Part shown: piece by piece, positions 41,344 through 50,463 of the stretch
Layout: each line of letters begins with the position of its first letter
How positions within the stretch are numbered: position 1 is the stretch's first letter
NCBI GenBank assembly: GCA_022072455.1
Contig: JAJVHY010000013.1
Coordinates: forward strand, 1-64,000
DNA: 64,000 bases
Direction of reading: 5' to 3'
Source: Verrucomicrobiia bacterium
GTDB taxonomy: Bacteria > Verrucomicrobiota > Verrucomicrobiia > Palsa-1439
Position numbers and translations under genes: made by a program
The notes under the pieces: generated by a model
Told to the model about the DNA's origin: nothing
What the model saw: the letters and a program-made list of their open reading frames with translations, nothing else
Database searches by the model: none

Positions 41344-42294
41344 ATGGGCGGAATTTTGATGACGGGCATCGGGTTGGTCGGCGCCCAGATTGTGAAGCAA
41401 CTCAAACAGGAACACGGCATCCGACCGGTCGTTCTTGATCTCCATTTTCAATGGCCGTACCTCGACACGATTCTCGACCGGGGCGATTTCATCGCCGTGG
41501 AAGGCTCAATTCTCGACCAGCAACTCGTGGCCGACACGCTCCGGCAGCACGACATCGAACGCATCGTCCACACGGCCGCGGTGTTGCCGCTGCGCGTGGG
41601 GCACGCGGCGCATCCGGGGTTTTACCAGGTCAACTCGTGGGGCACCGCCAACTTGATGTTTCAGGCGCGCCAAGCCGGCGTGCGGAAATTCGTGATGTTC
41701 AGCACCAATGGCGTGTACCAATTCCGGCAGCATCCAGTGACCGCACCGGTCGCGGAGGATTTTCCGTCGGGGCTGAGTCGTCACAATTCGTACGGCAACT
41801 CGAAAGCCGTTGCGGAATTCTTGCTGCGCGAACTGGTCGAGGACGGCGCGTTTCATGCCAACATCCTCCGCCCCGGCGAGATCTACGGCCCGGTCATGGT
41901 GCGTCCCGGGGATGATCCAATCTACTGGCTGGCGATGCTGAATGCCGCCATCGCGGGGCAGTCCTATGTGTTGGAGAATCACCCGGAGCACCGACTGGAC
42001 TGGGTGTACTGCAAGGATGTGGCGGCGTTGGCGGTGCGGTTGCTGCTAGCCGACGCCACGCCGCACATCGAATATCACGCGGCCAGTGGCCGGTGCATGG
42101 GCATCTATGATTTCAAGGCGGAACTCGACCGGCAATTCTCCGGCAACCGCGTGGAATTGCGGAACTGCAAGCACGGCGGCTGGAATCATCCCTTGAGCAT
42201 GAACCGGGCAAAGACCGACTTGGATTTCGCGCCACGGTACGACCTCGCGCGCGGAATCGCGGATTTTGTGGAGTGGTTCCGCCACAGAAAGTGA
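41344..42294 (+). CDS. NAD-dependent sugar epimerase/dehydratase (extended SDR)
   Basis: A 316-residue extended SDR. The dinucleotide loop reads TGIGLVG, lacking the usual TGGxG first glycine pair, but the rest is canonical: VDxxLRQHDIERIVHTAA-like region, SVNSWGTANL-like segment, MFSTNGVYQF and the catalytic YGNSK. It probably epimerises, reduces or dehydrates a nucleotide sugar. Follows the methyltransferase by 37 bp and precedes a LicD-like gene by four bases. Confidence 0.8.
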   Translation: MGGILMTGIGLVGAQIVKQLKQEHGIRPVVLDLHFQWPYLDTILDRGDFIAVEGSILDQQLVADTLRQHDIERIVHTAAVLPLRVGHAAHPGFYQVNSWGTANLMFQARQAGVRKFVMFSTNGVYQFRQHPVTAPVAEDFPSGLSRHNSYGNSKAVAEFLLRELVEDGAFHANILRPGEIYGPVMVRPGDDPIYWLAMLNAAIAGQSYVLENHPEHRLDWVYCKDVAALAVRLLLADATPHIEYHAASGRCMGIYDFKAELDRQFSGNRVELRNCKHGGWNHPLSMNRAKTDLDFAPRYDLARGIADFVEWFRHRK

Positions 42295-42298
42295 AACC

Positions 42299-43174
42299 AT
42301 GAGCAATCGGATCATCATCTTCGGCACCGGCAAGGCGGGGCTGAACGCCCTGCAACACTTCCGGCACGAGGCTGCGACCATCGTCGCGTTCTGCGACAAC
42401 AATCCGCAGAAACACGGCACCCGCATTGACAACGTACCAGTCATCGCACCCCGGCAGTTGAAGGAATCAACGTATGACCGGCTGGTCATCGCCAGCATGT
42501 TCTTGAATGAGATTCGCACCCAACTCGTGAATGAAATCGGCATTCCCCCCGACCGCATCGAGGCGTTGCCGAGTTACATCTGCCTGATCGGGAGCAGCCC
42601 CGACCGCGATGTGGAGGAACAAACGCTGTTTCAAGTCGTCGAGATTTTCGACCGCGAAAAGATTACCTACTTCCTCGACAGTTCGGCGTTGTTGAGCATC
42701 GTCCGCAGCGGAGATTTCCTGCCGTGGCCGCATGGCGGCGTGGATTTCTCCGTCTGTGTGCCGGTGCATACCGGCGAGGAAGTGCTGGCGGTCATTCAAC
42801 GGCACTTCCCGGCCAATCGCGTCAGCGTCCAGCGCATCGGGTTTGATTTCATCGCCTGGAAGAAGGGCGACATCCGCGGCATCAAAGTGGTGGATCAGGA
42901 CAACAAATCCTTGTTCACCGCTTCGATTCGTTATCACCACGCCAACCATGTGTACTGGGTGTTTGAACCCTACGTTGTCCGCGTGCCGGCCGAACACATC
43001 TTGCGTCTGGAGCGGATGGATTTCCGCGGCAGGATGGTCAACGTCCCCAGCCGCCGGGAAGAGTATTTGGCGCTGGTGTACGGCGACGATTGGCGCACCC
43101 CCAAGAAGAACTGGCATTGGTCAGACTCCAAGCACATTTTCAAAGAGGTATCGCATGTGGAAGCCCAAGGCTGA
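42299..43174 (+). CDS. Rossmann-type domain fused to degenerate LicD-like phosphotransferase domain
   Basis: A 291-residue protein. Residues 1-95 resemble the nucleotide-binding N-domain seen in sugar-modifying enzymes (RIIIFGTGKAGLNAL, CDNNPQKHGT). From about 115 it resembles LicD (nucleotidyltransferase fold that attaches phosphocholine or other phospho-groups to glycans): FLDSSALLSIVRSGDFLPW, then HGGVDFSV where LicD has PWDDDxDI. Only one of the clustered acidic residues is kept, so activity may be altered. A LicC-like gene lies 1.3 kb downstream. Confidence 0.6.
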   Translation: MSNRIIIFGTGKAGLNALQHFRHEAATIVAFCDNNPQKHGTRIDNVPVIAPRQLKESTYDRLVIASMFLNEIRTQLVNEIGIPPDRIEALPSYICLIGSSPDRDVEEQTLFQVVEIFDREKITYFLDSSALLSIVRSGDFLPWPHGGVDFSVCVPVHTGEEVLAVIQRHFPANRVSVQRIGFDFIAWKKGDIRGIKVVDQDNKSLFTASIRYHHANHVYWVFEPYVVRVPAEHILRLERMDFRGRMVNVPSRREEYLALVYGDDWRTPKKNWHWSDSKHIFKEVSHVEAQG

Positions 43175-43189
43175 GAGGGAGGAATCCTG

Positions 43190-43936
43190 ATGAGCAATCG
43201 AATCGTTATCGAAAAAGTCGAGATTGACGAGAACGCTGTGACCAAGTTCTTCGAGGAACGGGTCACGCGCTACGACGAGAAACATCCCGTCGTCGCCATC
43301 CTGTATCAGGACTCCAATCCCGCGCTCGCCGAATCGCGCGACCAGCACGAGAAATCCGTGGCACTCCCGTTGTTGGAAATTCAACCCACCGATCGCGTCC
43401 TGGATATTGGCTGCGGCATCGGTCGCTGGGCGAACGCCCTCGCCGGGAAAGTCGCCCGCTACCACGGCACGGATCTCATCAAGGGCCTGACCGACATCGC
43501 CACCCAACGGTTTGCCGGTACTCCCCATGTCACGTTCCAAGCGCTGAAAGCCCAGGACAATCATCCCGACCGGCTCACGACCCCGCCCCCGTATGATCTG
43601 GTGATCATCGCCGGCGTGTTTGCTTACATCAATGACTGCGACTGTTTGACCGTCTTGAAAAATGTCGCGGAGTGTTGCGCGCCAAAAGCCCGGATTTTCC
43701 TGCGCGAACCGGTCGGCGTCGAGCGGCGGCTGACGCTGAAAAACATCTGGTCGGACGAACTGAAGCACGAGTACAGCGCGATCTACCGGACGGCGGCGGA
43801 GTTTTTGGAGATGATTGCCGCGACGCTGGGGCGCGCCGGATTCACCGTGGCGCAACACGCGCCGTTGTTGCCGCCGGAACTCTCCAACCGCAAAGAAACC
43901 ACCCAGCATTACTTCCTCATCAAGCGAGGTCTGTGA
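43190..43936 (+). CDS. Class I SAM-dependent methyltransferase
   Basis: A 248-residue methyltransferase with motif I RVLDIGCGIGRWANAL (about 70-85), an acidic residue after strand 2 (YHGTDL) and motif IV region DLVIIAGVFAYINDCD. Probably methylates a sugar hydroxyl or phosphate group within the decoration module. It overlaps the HAD gene by GTGA. Confidence 0.82.
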   Translation: MSNRIVIEKVEIDENAVTKFFEERVTRYDEKHPVVAILYQDSNPALAESRDQHEKSVALPLLEIQPTDRVLDIGCGIGRWANALAGKVARYHGTDLIKGLTDIATQRFAGTPHVTFQALKAQDNHPDRLTTPPPYDLVIIAGVFAYINDCDCLTVLKNVAECCAPKARIFLREPVGVERRLTLKNIWSDELKHEYSAIYRTAAEFLEMIAATLGRAGFTVAQHAPLLPPELSNRKETTQHYFLIKRGL

Positions 43937-44532
43937 AAACTGCATACTGTTTTGATTTGGACGGAACCGTCACGCGCGACGAAATCCTGCCGTTGCTCTC
44001 GCAGGAAATCGGGTTGTACGAAGAAATGAGCGCGCTGACGGAAGCGACGATCAAAGGGTTGATTCCGTTCCGGAAATCGTTCCTGCTGCGCTGCCGCCTG
44101 CTCAATGAGATACCCATCTCGCGGGTGCAGGAGATCATCGCCAAAGTCTCCCTGCACGAGACGCTGGCCGCGTTCATCCGCGACCACCGGGACAACTGCT
44201 TCATCATCACCGGCAACCTGGATGTCTGGGTCAAGCCATTGGAGCAACTCTTCGGGTGCACGTTCCATTACTCCACCGCCACCGTCGCCAATGACCGGCT
44301 CGTCTCCGTGGATCACGTCCTGAACAAGGGCGACGCCGTCAAACGCATCCGCGAGAACTTCGAGCGCATCGTGGCGGTCGGTGATGGCATGGGCGACGTG
44401 CCGATGTTCGAGGAAGCCGACGTGCGGATCGCGTTTGGCGGCACGCATCCGCCGATTCAATCCCTGATCCAATTCACCGATTATGTCACCTTCAGCGAGA
44501 AAGCCTTATGCAACCTGTTAAGTATGCAATAA
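43933..44532 (+). CDS. HAD-superfamily phosphatase (SerB-like, subfamily IB)
   Basis: A 199-residue HAD hydrolase starting with GTG. Motif I is FDLDGTVTRDE with nucleophile Asp near residue 8; motif II ITGN; motif III Lys in NKGDAVKRI; motif IV VGDGMGDVPMF. Resembles phosphoserine phosphatase-like enzymes. Placed between a methyltransferase and a LicC-like nucleotidyltransferase, so it may dephosphorylate a precursor of the activated head group. Overlaps both neighbours. Confidence 0.83.
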   Translation: MKTAYCFDLDGTVTRDEILPLLSQEIGLYEEMSALTEATIKGLIPFRKSFLLRCRLLNEIPISRVQEIIAKVSLHETLAAFIRDHRDNCFIITGNLDVWVKPLEQLFGCTFHYSTATVANDRLVSVDHVLNKGDAVKRIRENFERIVAVGDGMGDVPMFEEADVRIAFGGTHPPIQSLIQFTDYVTFSEKALCNLLSMQ

Positions 44533-45152
44533 TCAGCGCCGCCGGCATGGGCTCGCGGCTCGAACTCAACATGCCGAAGTGCATGGTCGAGATTGCCGGC
44601 CGACGCATCGTGGACTACCAACTCGACCTCCTCAAGGAAGTCGAACACGTCCGGATCGTCGTCGGCTTCATGGAGGAACAAGTCATTGACCATGTCCGCC
44701 GCCTCCGGGATGACGTGGTGTTTGTCCGGAATCCCCAATTCCAGACAACGTCGAACTCTTACAGCCTGTACCTCGCGACGCACGACCTGCGCGAAGCGTT
44801 CTTCGCCATTGACGGTGACCTGCTTATTGATCCCGCCAGTTTCCAAGGGTTTCTCGATGTGTGTGACGGTTCGCGCTCAGTCATTGGCGTCACGGACAGC
44901 AAAACCGAAGAAGCGGTCTTTGTGGAATTGGACAGCGCCGGCAAGGAGATCCGCGCTTTCTACCGCCAACCGCGCACGCCCCATGAATGGTGCGGGGTTG
45001 CCTGTCTCAAGGGTATTCGCATCAACAAAGACCAAGGCTACGTTTACAAGGAAATCGAGAAGCACCTCCCCTTGCCGGCGTACAACCTCAAGTGCTTTGA
45101 GGTGGACACGCCCGAAGACCTGAACTACGCCATCGCGCATTTCAAGGGGTGA
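44508..45152 (+). CDS. LicC-like nucleotidyltransferase (sugar/phospho-alcohol activating)
   Basis: A 214-residue MobA/GT-A type nucleotidyltransferase. The N-terminal signature AIISAAGMGSRLELNMPKCM binds the NTP; FFAIDGDLLID is the metal-binding Asp strand. It resembles CTP:phosphocholine cytidylyltransferase LicC and 2-aminoethylphosphonate cytidylyltransferases. With the LicD-like protein it could activate and transfer a phospho-group onto the polysaccharide. The start overlaps the HAD gene by 25 bases. Confidence 0.75.
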   Translation: MQPVKYAIISAAGMGSRLELNMPKCMVEIAGRRIVDYQLDLLKEVEHVRIVVGFMEEQVIDHVRRLRDDVVFVRNPQFQTTSNSYSLYLATHDLREAFFAIDGDLLIDPASFQGFLDVCDGSRSVIGVTDSKTEEAVFVELDSAGKEIRAFYRQPRTPHEWCGVACLKGIRINKDQGYVYKEIEKHLPLPAYNLKCFEVDTPEDLNYAIAHFKG

Positions 45153-45168
45153 CAAGCCGTCAATTCAT

Positions 45169-45240
45169 CGGAGGGCCACGCTTCCGCGTGGCCTCGGATG
45201 TCGAAGGTGCACCGAAGTCGCGCCGAAACGCGACGCTCCG
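45169..45240. repeat. Double-hairpin intergenic element
   Basis: Complementary ends CGGAG (45169-45173) and CTCCG (45236-45240) enclose stems GGCCACGC/GCGTGGCC (45174-45193) and GTCGCG/CGCGAC (45217-45234). A decayed relative lies at 50464-50523. Confidence 0.75.
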
Positions 45241-45279
45241 AAAAGCAGCCAGACTCCAACGAAAGCACTGATCCTCCTC

Positions 45280-46515
45280 ATGAGTTCTCCCACCAATCTC
45301 CTCATCATCGGCGCCGGCCCGAATCAAGTGCCGGCCATCCGCCTCGCCAAACAACGCGGCTACCGCGTCGTCGTCACCGACATAGACCCCAAGGCCGAAG
45401 GCTTCGCACTCGCTGACGAAACCGGGCTGGCCAGCACCCGCGACGCAGATGCCACGGTCGCATTCGCCCGGCAATCGCACGCCAAACACCCGCTCACCGG
45501 CGTCATGACCATGGCGTCCGAAAGCGCGGTGACGGTCGCCAAAGTTGCCGCGGCGCTCGGCTTGCCGGGACTCAACCCGGCCGCCGCGTGGCGGGCGACG
45601 CACAAAGTGGAACGGCAACGCTGCTGGCGGGCCGCCGGCATCGCCGCGCCCCGTTTCGATGAGGCGCGCGATCTGGCCGGCGCGCTGAAGGTGGCGGAAC
45701 AACTCGGTTGGCCGGTCGTGGTCAAACCCGTGGACAGCGCCGGGTCGCGCGGCGTGCGCAAAGTCAACAGCCCCGCCGAAATGGGCGCGGCGGTGGCGGA
45801 GATTGCCGAACACTCGAAACGGCCCGAGTTTTTGATCGAGGAGTTTCTCACCGGCAGCGAGCACAGCATCGAAGGCATCGTCATTGACGGCCAGGTCACG
45901 TGGTGCGGTTTCTCCGACCGCAACTACGATAACAAGGAAATCTACCCGCCCTACTTCCTCGAAGACGGCGATTCGATGCCCACCACATTGGCCGCTGGCC
46001 GGTTGGCGGAAGTGCAGGCGCTCTCGACTCGCGCAGTCAAAGCACTCGGCATTACCTGGGGACCAGTCAAGGGCGACATCCTCGTCGCTCAGGACGGTCC
46101 ACGCATGATTGAAATGGCGGCGCGTTTGAGCGGCGACTATTTCTGCTATGAAACCATCCCGCTGCACAATGGCATCAACCTGCTCGAAGCCGTGATGAAT
46201 CAATCAGTCGACTTACCGGTCGAGCCGGCGATGGTGCAGCCGAAGTTTCACCAAGGCGTGGCCTTACGGTACGTCTGGCCCAAACCCGGCAAGGTCAAAG
46301 CGATTACCGGTGTGGAGGCCGTCCGCAAACTGCCCGGCGTGCATTTCTTCAAGTGGGAACCGCGGTGGCGGGACATCGGCGTGGGTACCGTCATCAACCC
46401 CGCCCGGTCGATGGGCGAACGGGTCGGCTGTGTGATGACCTTCGCCCCGACGCGCGCCGAAGCCATCCGCATCGCCGAGACCGCGTGCCGGATGATCAAG
46501 ATCGAGACGGAGTAA
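45280..46515 (+). CDS. ATP-grasp carboxylate-amine ligase-like protein
   Basis: A 411-residue ATP-grasp enzyme of the carbamoyl-phosphate-synthase/biotin-carboxylase-like superfamily. An N-terminal preATP-grasp Rossmann domain (LLIIGAGPNQVPAIRLAKQRG) is followed by the central ATP-binding part: VVVKPVDSAGSRGV (phosphate lid), FLIEEFLTGSEHSIEG and MIEMAARLSGDY (metal-binding Glu). It would couple a carboxylate and an amine, for example adding an amino acid to an amino sugar or uronic acid. Substrates unknown; position in the locus supports glycan decoration. Confidence 0.82.
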   Translation: MSSPTNLLIIGAGPNQVPAIRLAKQRGYRVVVTDIDPKAEGFALADETGLASTRDADATVAFARQSHAKHPLTGVMTMASESAVTVAKVAAALGLPGLNPAAAWRATHKVERQRCWRAAGIAAPRFDEARDLAGALKVAEQLGWPVVVKPVDSAGSRGVRKVNSPAEMGAAVAEIAEHSKRPEFLIEEFLTGSEHSIEGIVIDGQVTWCGFSDRNYDNKEIYPPYFLEDGDSMPTTLAAGRLAEVQALSTRAVKALGITWGPVKGDILVAQDGPRMIEMAARLSGDYFCYETIPLHNGINLLEAVMNQSVDLPVEPAMVQPKFHQGVALRYVWPKPGKVKAITGVEAVRKLPGVHFFKWEPRWRDIGVGTVINPARSMGERVGCVMTFAPTRAEAIRIAETACRMIKIETE

Positions 46516-46540
46516 ACATACCCAAGAGAGTTCTCCTTCT

Positions 46541-46595
46541 GTAGCCGCACCCTTTAGGGTGCGTTAGAGATGCGCAGGCTGAAGCCTGCGGCTAC
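46541..46595. repeat. Double-hairpin intergenic element
   Basis: Complementary ends GTAGCCGCA (46541-46549) and TGCGGCTAC (46587-46595) enclose stems GCACCC/GGGTGC (46547-46562) and CGCAGGC/GCCTGCG (46573-46590). It fills most of the gap before the next gene, whose ATG at 46606 is therefore preferred over upstream in-frame starts. Confidence 0.8.
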
Positions 46596-46605
46596 ATCCC
46601 ACACC

Positions 46606-48318
46606 ATGCTGAAAGAACTTCTTGACCGCCTCCCGCCGTACCGGCGCATCGAACTGCGTTCGGAGCCGGACTACTACGGCGCGAGTTATCACATAGCGGA
46701 AAAACTCGGCCGGCCGTATCCGCCGCGCAGTTTCGCGAGTTGGCAACACGGTTGGATCGCGCAGAAACAGATTCCGTTTCCCGAACGACTCGCGCTCTAC
46801 GGCACCAAAGACGACTACCATCTGGTGCATAACGAGTCACACGTGCAGTACCTGCGCCAGCACGGCTACCGGCACGTTCACGCCGTCGGGATGCCGTTCC
46901 TGTATTCCACCGCGCCGGCGGTGGAAAGAATTCCCAACAGTCTGCTGGTGATGCCACCGCACACCACCAAGCACGCGACATTTAGCGCGAATGAAGCTGC
47001 TTATCTGGAAACCATAATGCCCTTGCGTTCACAGTTTCGATTCCTGGTGGCGTGCGTGTCCCAGCCCTGCGTCGAGAAAGGAATCTGGATCAAGTCACTC
47101 GACGACGCCGGCATCCCGTGGATCACCGGGGCGGCGGTGGATGACGGCAACTCGTTTCTCCGGCTGCGCGTATTGTTCGGCAGTTTCGAGCGCATGACCA
47201 CCTGTAACGTCGGCTCGCACGTGGTCTACGCCGCCGCCTGCGGCTGCAAGGTATCAATCTACGGCGAAACCCAACGCGCCCGGGTCAGCGATTTGGTCAA
47301 CGAACCGTTCTATCGCAAGCACCCGGAGCTGATTCAGGAGCGCGACAAGAAATCGGGCTCGCTGCGCAGTCAGTTTCCCCAACTCGATGTGCCTCCCGCC
47401 GAAGCGACAGTACAGACCGCGTGGGCGGCGGAGATGCTCGGCGCGCAACACCAGCGGTCAGCGGCGGAAATCGCCCGGCTTTTGGGCTGGAGTAAAAAGC
47501 GGCAATTCTTGGGGCGACACGGTCTTAGCCCCACCTTCTCCCTGCAAACGACCGGACAGATCCGACGCGCCGTGCTGCGCGCAGCCCCGGCCACCGCGAC
47601 CGGTTACTATTGGCTGCGCCACCAACTGGGGCACCCACCAGCCAACGAAACGGAAACCCTTTGGCGTCTCCGACGTGATCTCCGTCAAGTGCCCCGGTAT
47701 GTGCCCGGGAGTTACCGGTTTGCGTGGGGAACAGTTCAGTATGTGGATGCGCGGTCGCTGGAGTCGCAGTACGACGAGATTTTTGTGAAACGCAGCTACG
47801 ATTTCACTTGCCCGACAACCGCACCGCGCATTCTTGACTGCGGCGGCAACACCGGTCTCAGCGCACTCTGGTTCAAACAGCAGTACCCACAAGCGCGCGT
47901 ACGGGTCGTCGAGCTTGCGCCGAGTGTGGGATCGGCGGTTCGGAATAATTTGCGTGTGATAGCGGCGGATGTGGAAGTGTTCATGGTCACTCCCGGCGAG
48001 ATTCCGCATCTGATCACCGAACCGGTGGACTTACTCACCCTGAACGTCGCCGGGGCGGAAGCCTCAATCCTCCGCACAATAGAAGTCGCAAACAAACTAA
48101 ACATGATTCGACGGTTGACCGCTAAGATTTATCATACAAGCGTTGACTCGGTCGCGCTCTCCCGCCTGTTACACACACTCCAAGCCGCCGGTTTCCGCTG
48201 TACCTTCAATCATGCGGAGACTGCGTATGCGCTTGTCGGAGTGCCAGAGCCAACTCCGTTCACCGCAGTCACCGACGGGAAGGCGTGGCTCGATCTTTAC
48301 GCGTGGCAATCGAATTGA
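46606..48318 (+). CDS. Probable glycosyltransferase-like domain fused to FkbM-type methyltransferase
   Basis: A 570-residue protein. The first 340 residues look like a bacterial polysaccharide-processing/glycosyltransferase domain (ASWQHGWIAQKQI, MPPHTTKHATF, GSHVVYAAACGCKVSIYGE), without a firmly recognised family. Residues about 385-565 resemble FkbM methyltransferases: RILDCGGNTGLSALWFKQ (SAM-binding motif I) and VDLLTLNVAGAEASIL, which replaces the usual DVEGAE with NVAGAE. The assignment of the N-terminal half is tentative. Transfer and O-methylation of a terminal sugar would suit capping before Wzt-dependent export. Confidence 0.6.
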   Translation: MLKELLDRLPPYRRIELRSEPDYYGASYHIAEKLGRPYPPRSFASWQHGWIAQKQIPFPERLALYGTKDDYHLVHNESHVQYLRQHGYRHVHAVGMPFLYSTAPAVERIPNSLLVMPPHTTKHATFSANEAAYLETIMPLRSQFRFLVACVSQPCVEKGIWIKSLDDAGIPWITGAAVDDGNSFLRLRVLFGSFERMTTCNVGSHVVYAAACGCKVSIYGETQRARVSDLVNEPFYRKHPELIQERDKKSGSLRSQFPQLDVPPAEATVQTAWAAEMLGAQHQRSAAEIARLLGWSKKRQFLGRHGLSPTFSLQTTGQIRRAVLRAAPATATGYYWLRHQLGHPPANETETLWRLRRDLRQVPRYVPGSYRFAWGTVQYVDARSLESQYDEIFVKRSYDFTCPTTAPRILDCGGNTGLSALWFKQQYPQARVRVVELAPSVGSAVRNNLRVIAADVEVFMVTPGEIPHLITEPVDLLTLNVAGAEASILRTIEVANKLNMIRRLTAKIYHTSVDSVALSRLLHTLQAAGFRCTFNHAETAYALVGVPEPTPFTAVTDGKAWLDLYAWQSN

Positions 48319-48333
48319 CAGAGATCAATCGGC

Positions 48334-49161
48334 ATGAATTTATTGAATCTTGGCTGCGGTAAGCGTTTTCATCCCGCGTGGATCAATGTGGATTTCGTGG
48401 TCACCGGCCCCGGAGTTCGCGAGCATGACCTGCGCACGGGGATCCCGTTTGGGGCTGGAACATTTGACGTCGTGTATCACTCGCACGTACTCGAGCACTT
48501 CTCACAGGAGCAAGGCCGCTTGTTTTTGGGGGAATGTCTTCGTGTCCTTCGTCCCGGTGGACTGATTCGCGTGGCAGTACCCGACCTGGAGCGCATCGCC
48601 ACCGGGTACTTGCAGGCATTGGCAAACGCGATGGCCGGGGCGCATGCGGATTATGATTGGATGATGTTGGAACTGTACGACCAGACTGTGCGGGAGCGGC
48701 CCGGCGGGAAAATGCAGGAGTACCTCGCCCAAAATCCACTCCCGAATGAACCGTTCATCCGCGCGCGAATCGGAAAAGAAATGGATCAAATCGTCGTGCA
48801 TGCACAACGACCTGCGCCAATCCGTTCCGCAGTGCGCCCCCACGGTCTGATGAGGAAGATCCGCCACTACATCCGGCGGCCCGACCAAATTCGAGAAATG
48901 GTGCTGCGCAGAATCCTCCGGGACGAGTATCGGTTGTTGGAACTCGGTCGTTTTCGCCGACGGGGGGAGGTTCACTTGTGGATGTATGACCGTTATTCGC
49001 TACGACGCGAACTCACAGCGGCCGGCTTCATAGCCCCGCAGTCCCAGAGTGCCACCACCAGCGCCTGCGCGGGTTGGCACGAATTCCAGCTGGATACCGA
49101 TGCAACGGGCGTTGTCTATAAGCCGGACTCCCTGTTCATGGAGGCGCGAAAGCCCAACTGA
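48334..49161 (+). CDS. SAM-dependent methyltransferase of polysaccharide locus
   Basis: A 275-residue protein beginning MNLLNLGCGKRFHPAW (motif I glycine loop NLGCG), followed by VVYHSHVLEHFSQEQ and VLRPGGLIRVAVPDLE, typical of the small type-11 methyltransferases found among glycosyltransferases. The C-terminal 130 residues are basic and helical. Acceptor unknown. Starts 15 bases after the preceding gene. Confidence 0.8.
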   Translation: MNLLNLGCGKRFHPAWINVDFVVTGPGVREHDLRTGIPFGAGTFDVVYHSHVLEHFSQEQGRLFLGECLRVLRPGGLIRVAVPDLERIATGYLQALANAMAGAHADYDWMMLELYDQTVRERPGGKMQEYLAQNPLPNEPFIRARIGKEMDQIVVHAQRPAPIRSAVRPHGLMRKIRHYIRRPDQIREMVLRRILRDEYRLLELGRFRRRGEVHLWMYDRYSLRRELTAAGFIAPQSQSATTSACAGWHEFQLDTDATGVVYKPDSLFMEARKPN

Positions 49162-49173
49162 CCGGCCGCCGTT

Positions 49174-50451
49174 ATGCGAGTTGTCTTACTTTCGGATACT
49201 GAAACCAGCGGCGGCGCGGCTGTGGCGGCGAGCCGGCTTGCCACCGGATTGGCCAACGCCGGAATTGATGTCCACCGCGTAGTCGGCCGACCAGACGGGG
49301 CGGGGCACCCGTGGCAAACCCATCGACTGGATGCATCACTTCGCGACCGGCAGACGCTCCAGCGTATGTTGTGGAGCGCGGTGTCACCGGCGCGCGGGGA
49401 AGCGGTGCATCAGTCGCAATGGCGCGAGAATGCCCGCCGGCGCTTGACGATGTGGCTGGAGGAACTCCAGCCGGACGTGATAAATCTGCACAATCTCCAC
49501 GGTGCCGACTGGCCGGTCGATCTTGTCGCCATTTGCGCGCGTTTTGCACCAACGGTCTGGACCTTGCACGATCAATGGAGTTTCACCGGACGGTGCGCGT
49601 ATGCGTACGATTGCCGCAAATTTCTGACCGGCTGCGATGCAGAATGTCCGACTCCCCGCGAATATCCGGCCTTGCCGCCGCCGCAGATCCGACCCGCCTG
49701 GGAGGAACGCCGCGCGTTGCTCGACGAAGTTCCGGCACTGGTCGCGGTCGCGCCGTCCCGGTGGTTACAGACGGAAGCCGCAGCCGGGCTGTGGCGTGGA
49801 CACCGGGTCGAACATATACCCTATGGTTTGCCGCTGGCCACGTTTGCGCCGGTGGAGCGGGCGCTGGCGCGAGACGCATTGGGCATTCCGGCCACTGGGC
49901 CAGTGCTGCTGGTGGCGGCGGCCAATGTCAACGAACGCCGCAAAGGTGGCGACTTGTTGGCGGCGGCGCTCGCGCAACTCAAGGTTTCGCCACTGACGCT
50001 CGTGACTTTGGGCCGGGGCCACTTGGCGCTCCAGTTGCCCGGACTGAACCTGGTGGAGTTGGGTTTTCTCGATCATGACCGGCTGAAGGTGTTGGCGTAC
50101 AGCGCGGCGGACTTGTTTGTACATCCCGCCCCGGTCGACAATTTGCCGAATGTGATTCTGGAAGCGTTGGCGTGCGGGACGCCGTGTGTGGGATTTCCCA
50201 TCGGCGGCGTGCCGGACATGGTACGGCCCGGTGTGACCGGCTGGTTGGCGGACGCCGTGACGGCGGAAGCGTTGGCCAATGCCATCGGGACGGCGTTGGC
50301 CAGCATTCAGTCCGGTCGCGATTGGCGGGAATCCTGCCGCGCGGTGGCCATTGTCGGGTACGATGAACGTCAGCAAGCGAATCGATATCTGGAGTTGTTC
50401 AGCGAATTGACAAGGGCACGGGGAGCGAACTCAGATGCGAGTGTTCTGTAA
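49174..50451 (+). CDS. Glycosyltransferase family 4
   Basis: A 425-residue GT-B glycosyltransferase. The N-terminal half starts VVLLSDTETSGGAAVAASRLATGL and contains ITAP-like WTLHDQWSFTGRC. The C-terminal nucleotide-sugar-binding part has LLVAAANVNERRKGGDLL and the retaining GT4 E-x7-E motif in NVILEALACGTPCVGFPIGG. It resembles WcaC/colanic-acid-type transferases. Donor and acceptor unknown. Its end overlaps the repeat-derived sequence preceding the next gene. Confidence 0.85.
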   Translation: MRVVLLSDTETSGGAAVAASRLATGLANAGIDVHRVVGRPDGAGHPWQTHRLDASLRDRQTLQRMLWSAVSPARGEAVHQSQWRENARRRLTMWLEELQPDVINLHNLHGADWPVDLVAICARFAPTVWTLHDQWSFTGRCAYAYDCRKFLTGCDAECPTPREYPALPPPQIRPAWEERRALLDEVPALVAVAPSRWLQTEAAAGLWRGHRVEHIPYGLPLATFAPVERALARDALGIPATGPVLLVAAANVNERRKGGDLLAAALAQLKVSPLTLVTLGRGHLALQLPGLNLVELGFLDHDRLKVLAYSAADLFVHPAPVDNLPNVILEALACGTPCVGFPIGGVPDMVRPGVTGWLADAVTAEALANAIGTALASIQSGRDWRESCRAVAIVGYDERQQANRYLELFSELTRARGANSDASVL

Positions 50452-50463
50452 AAATTCAATCAG

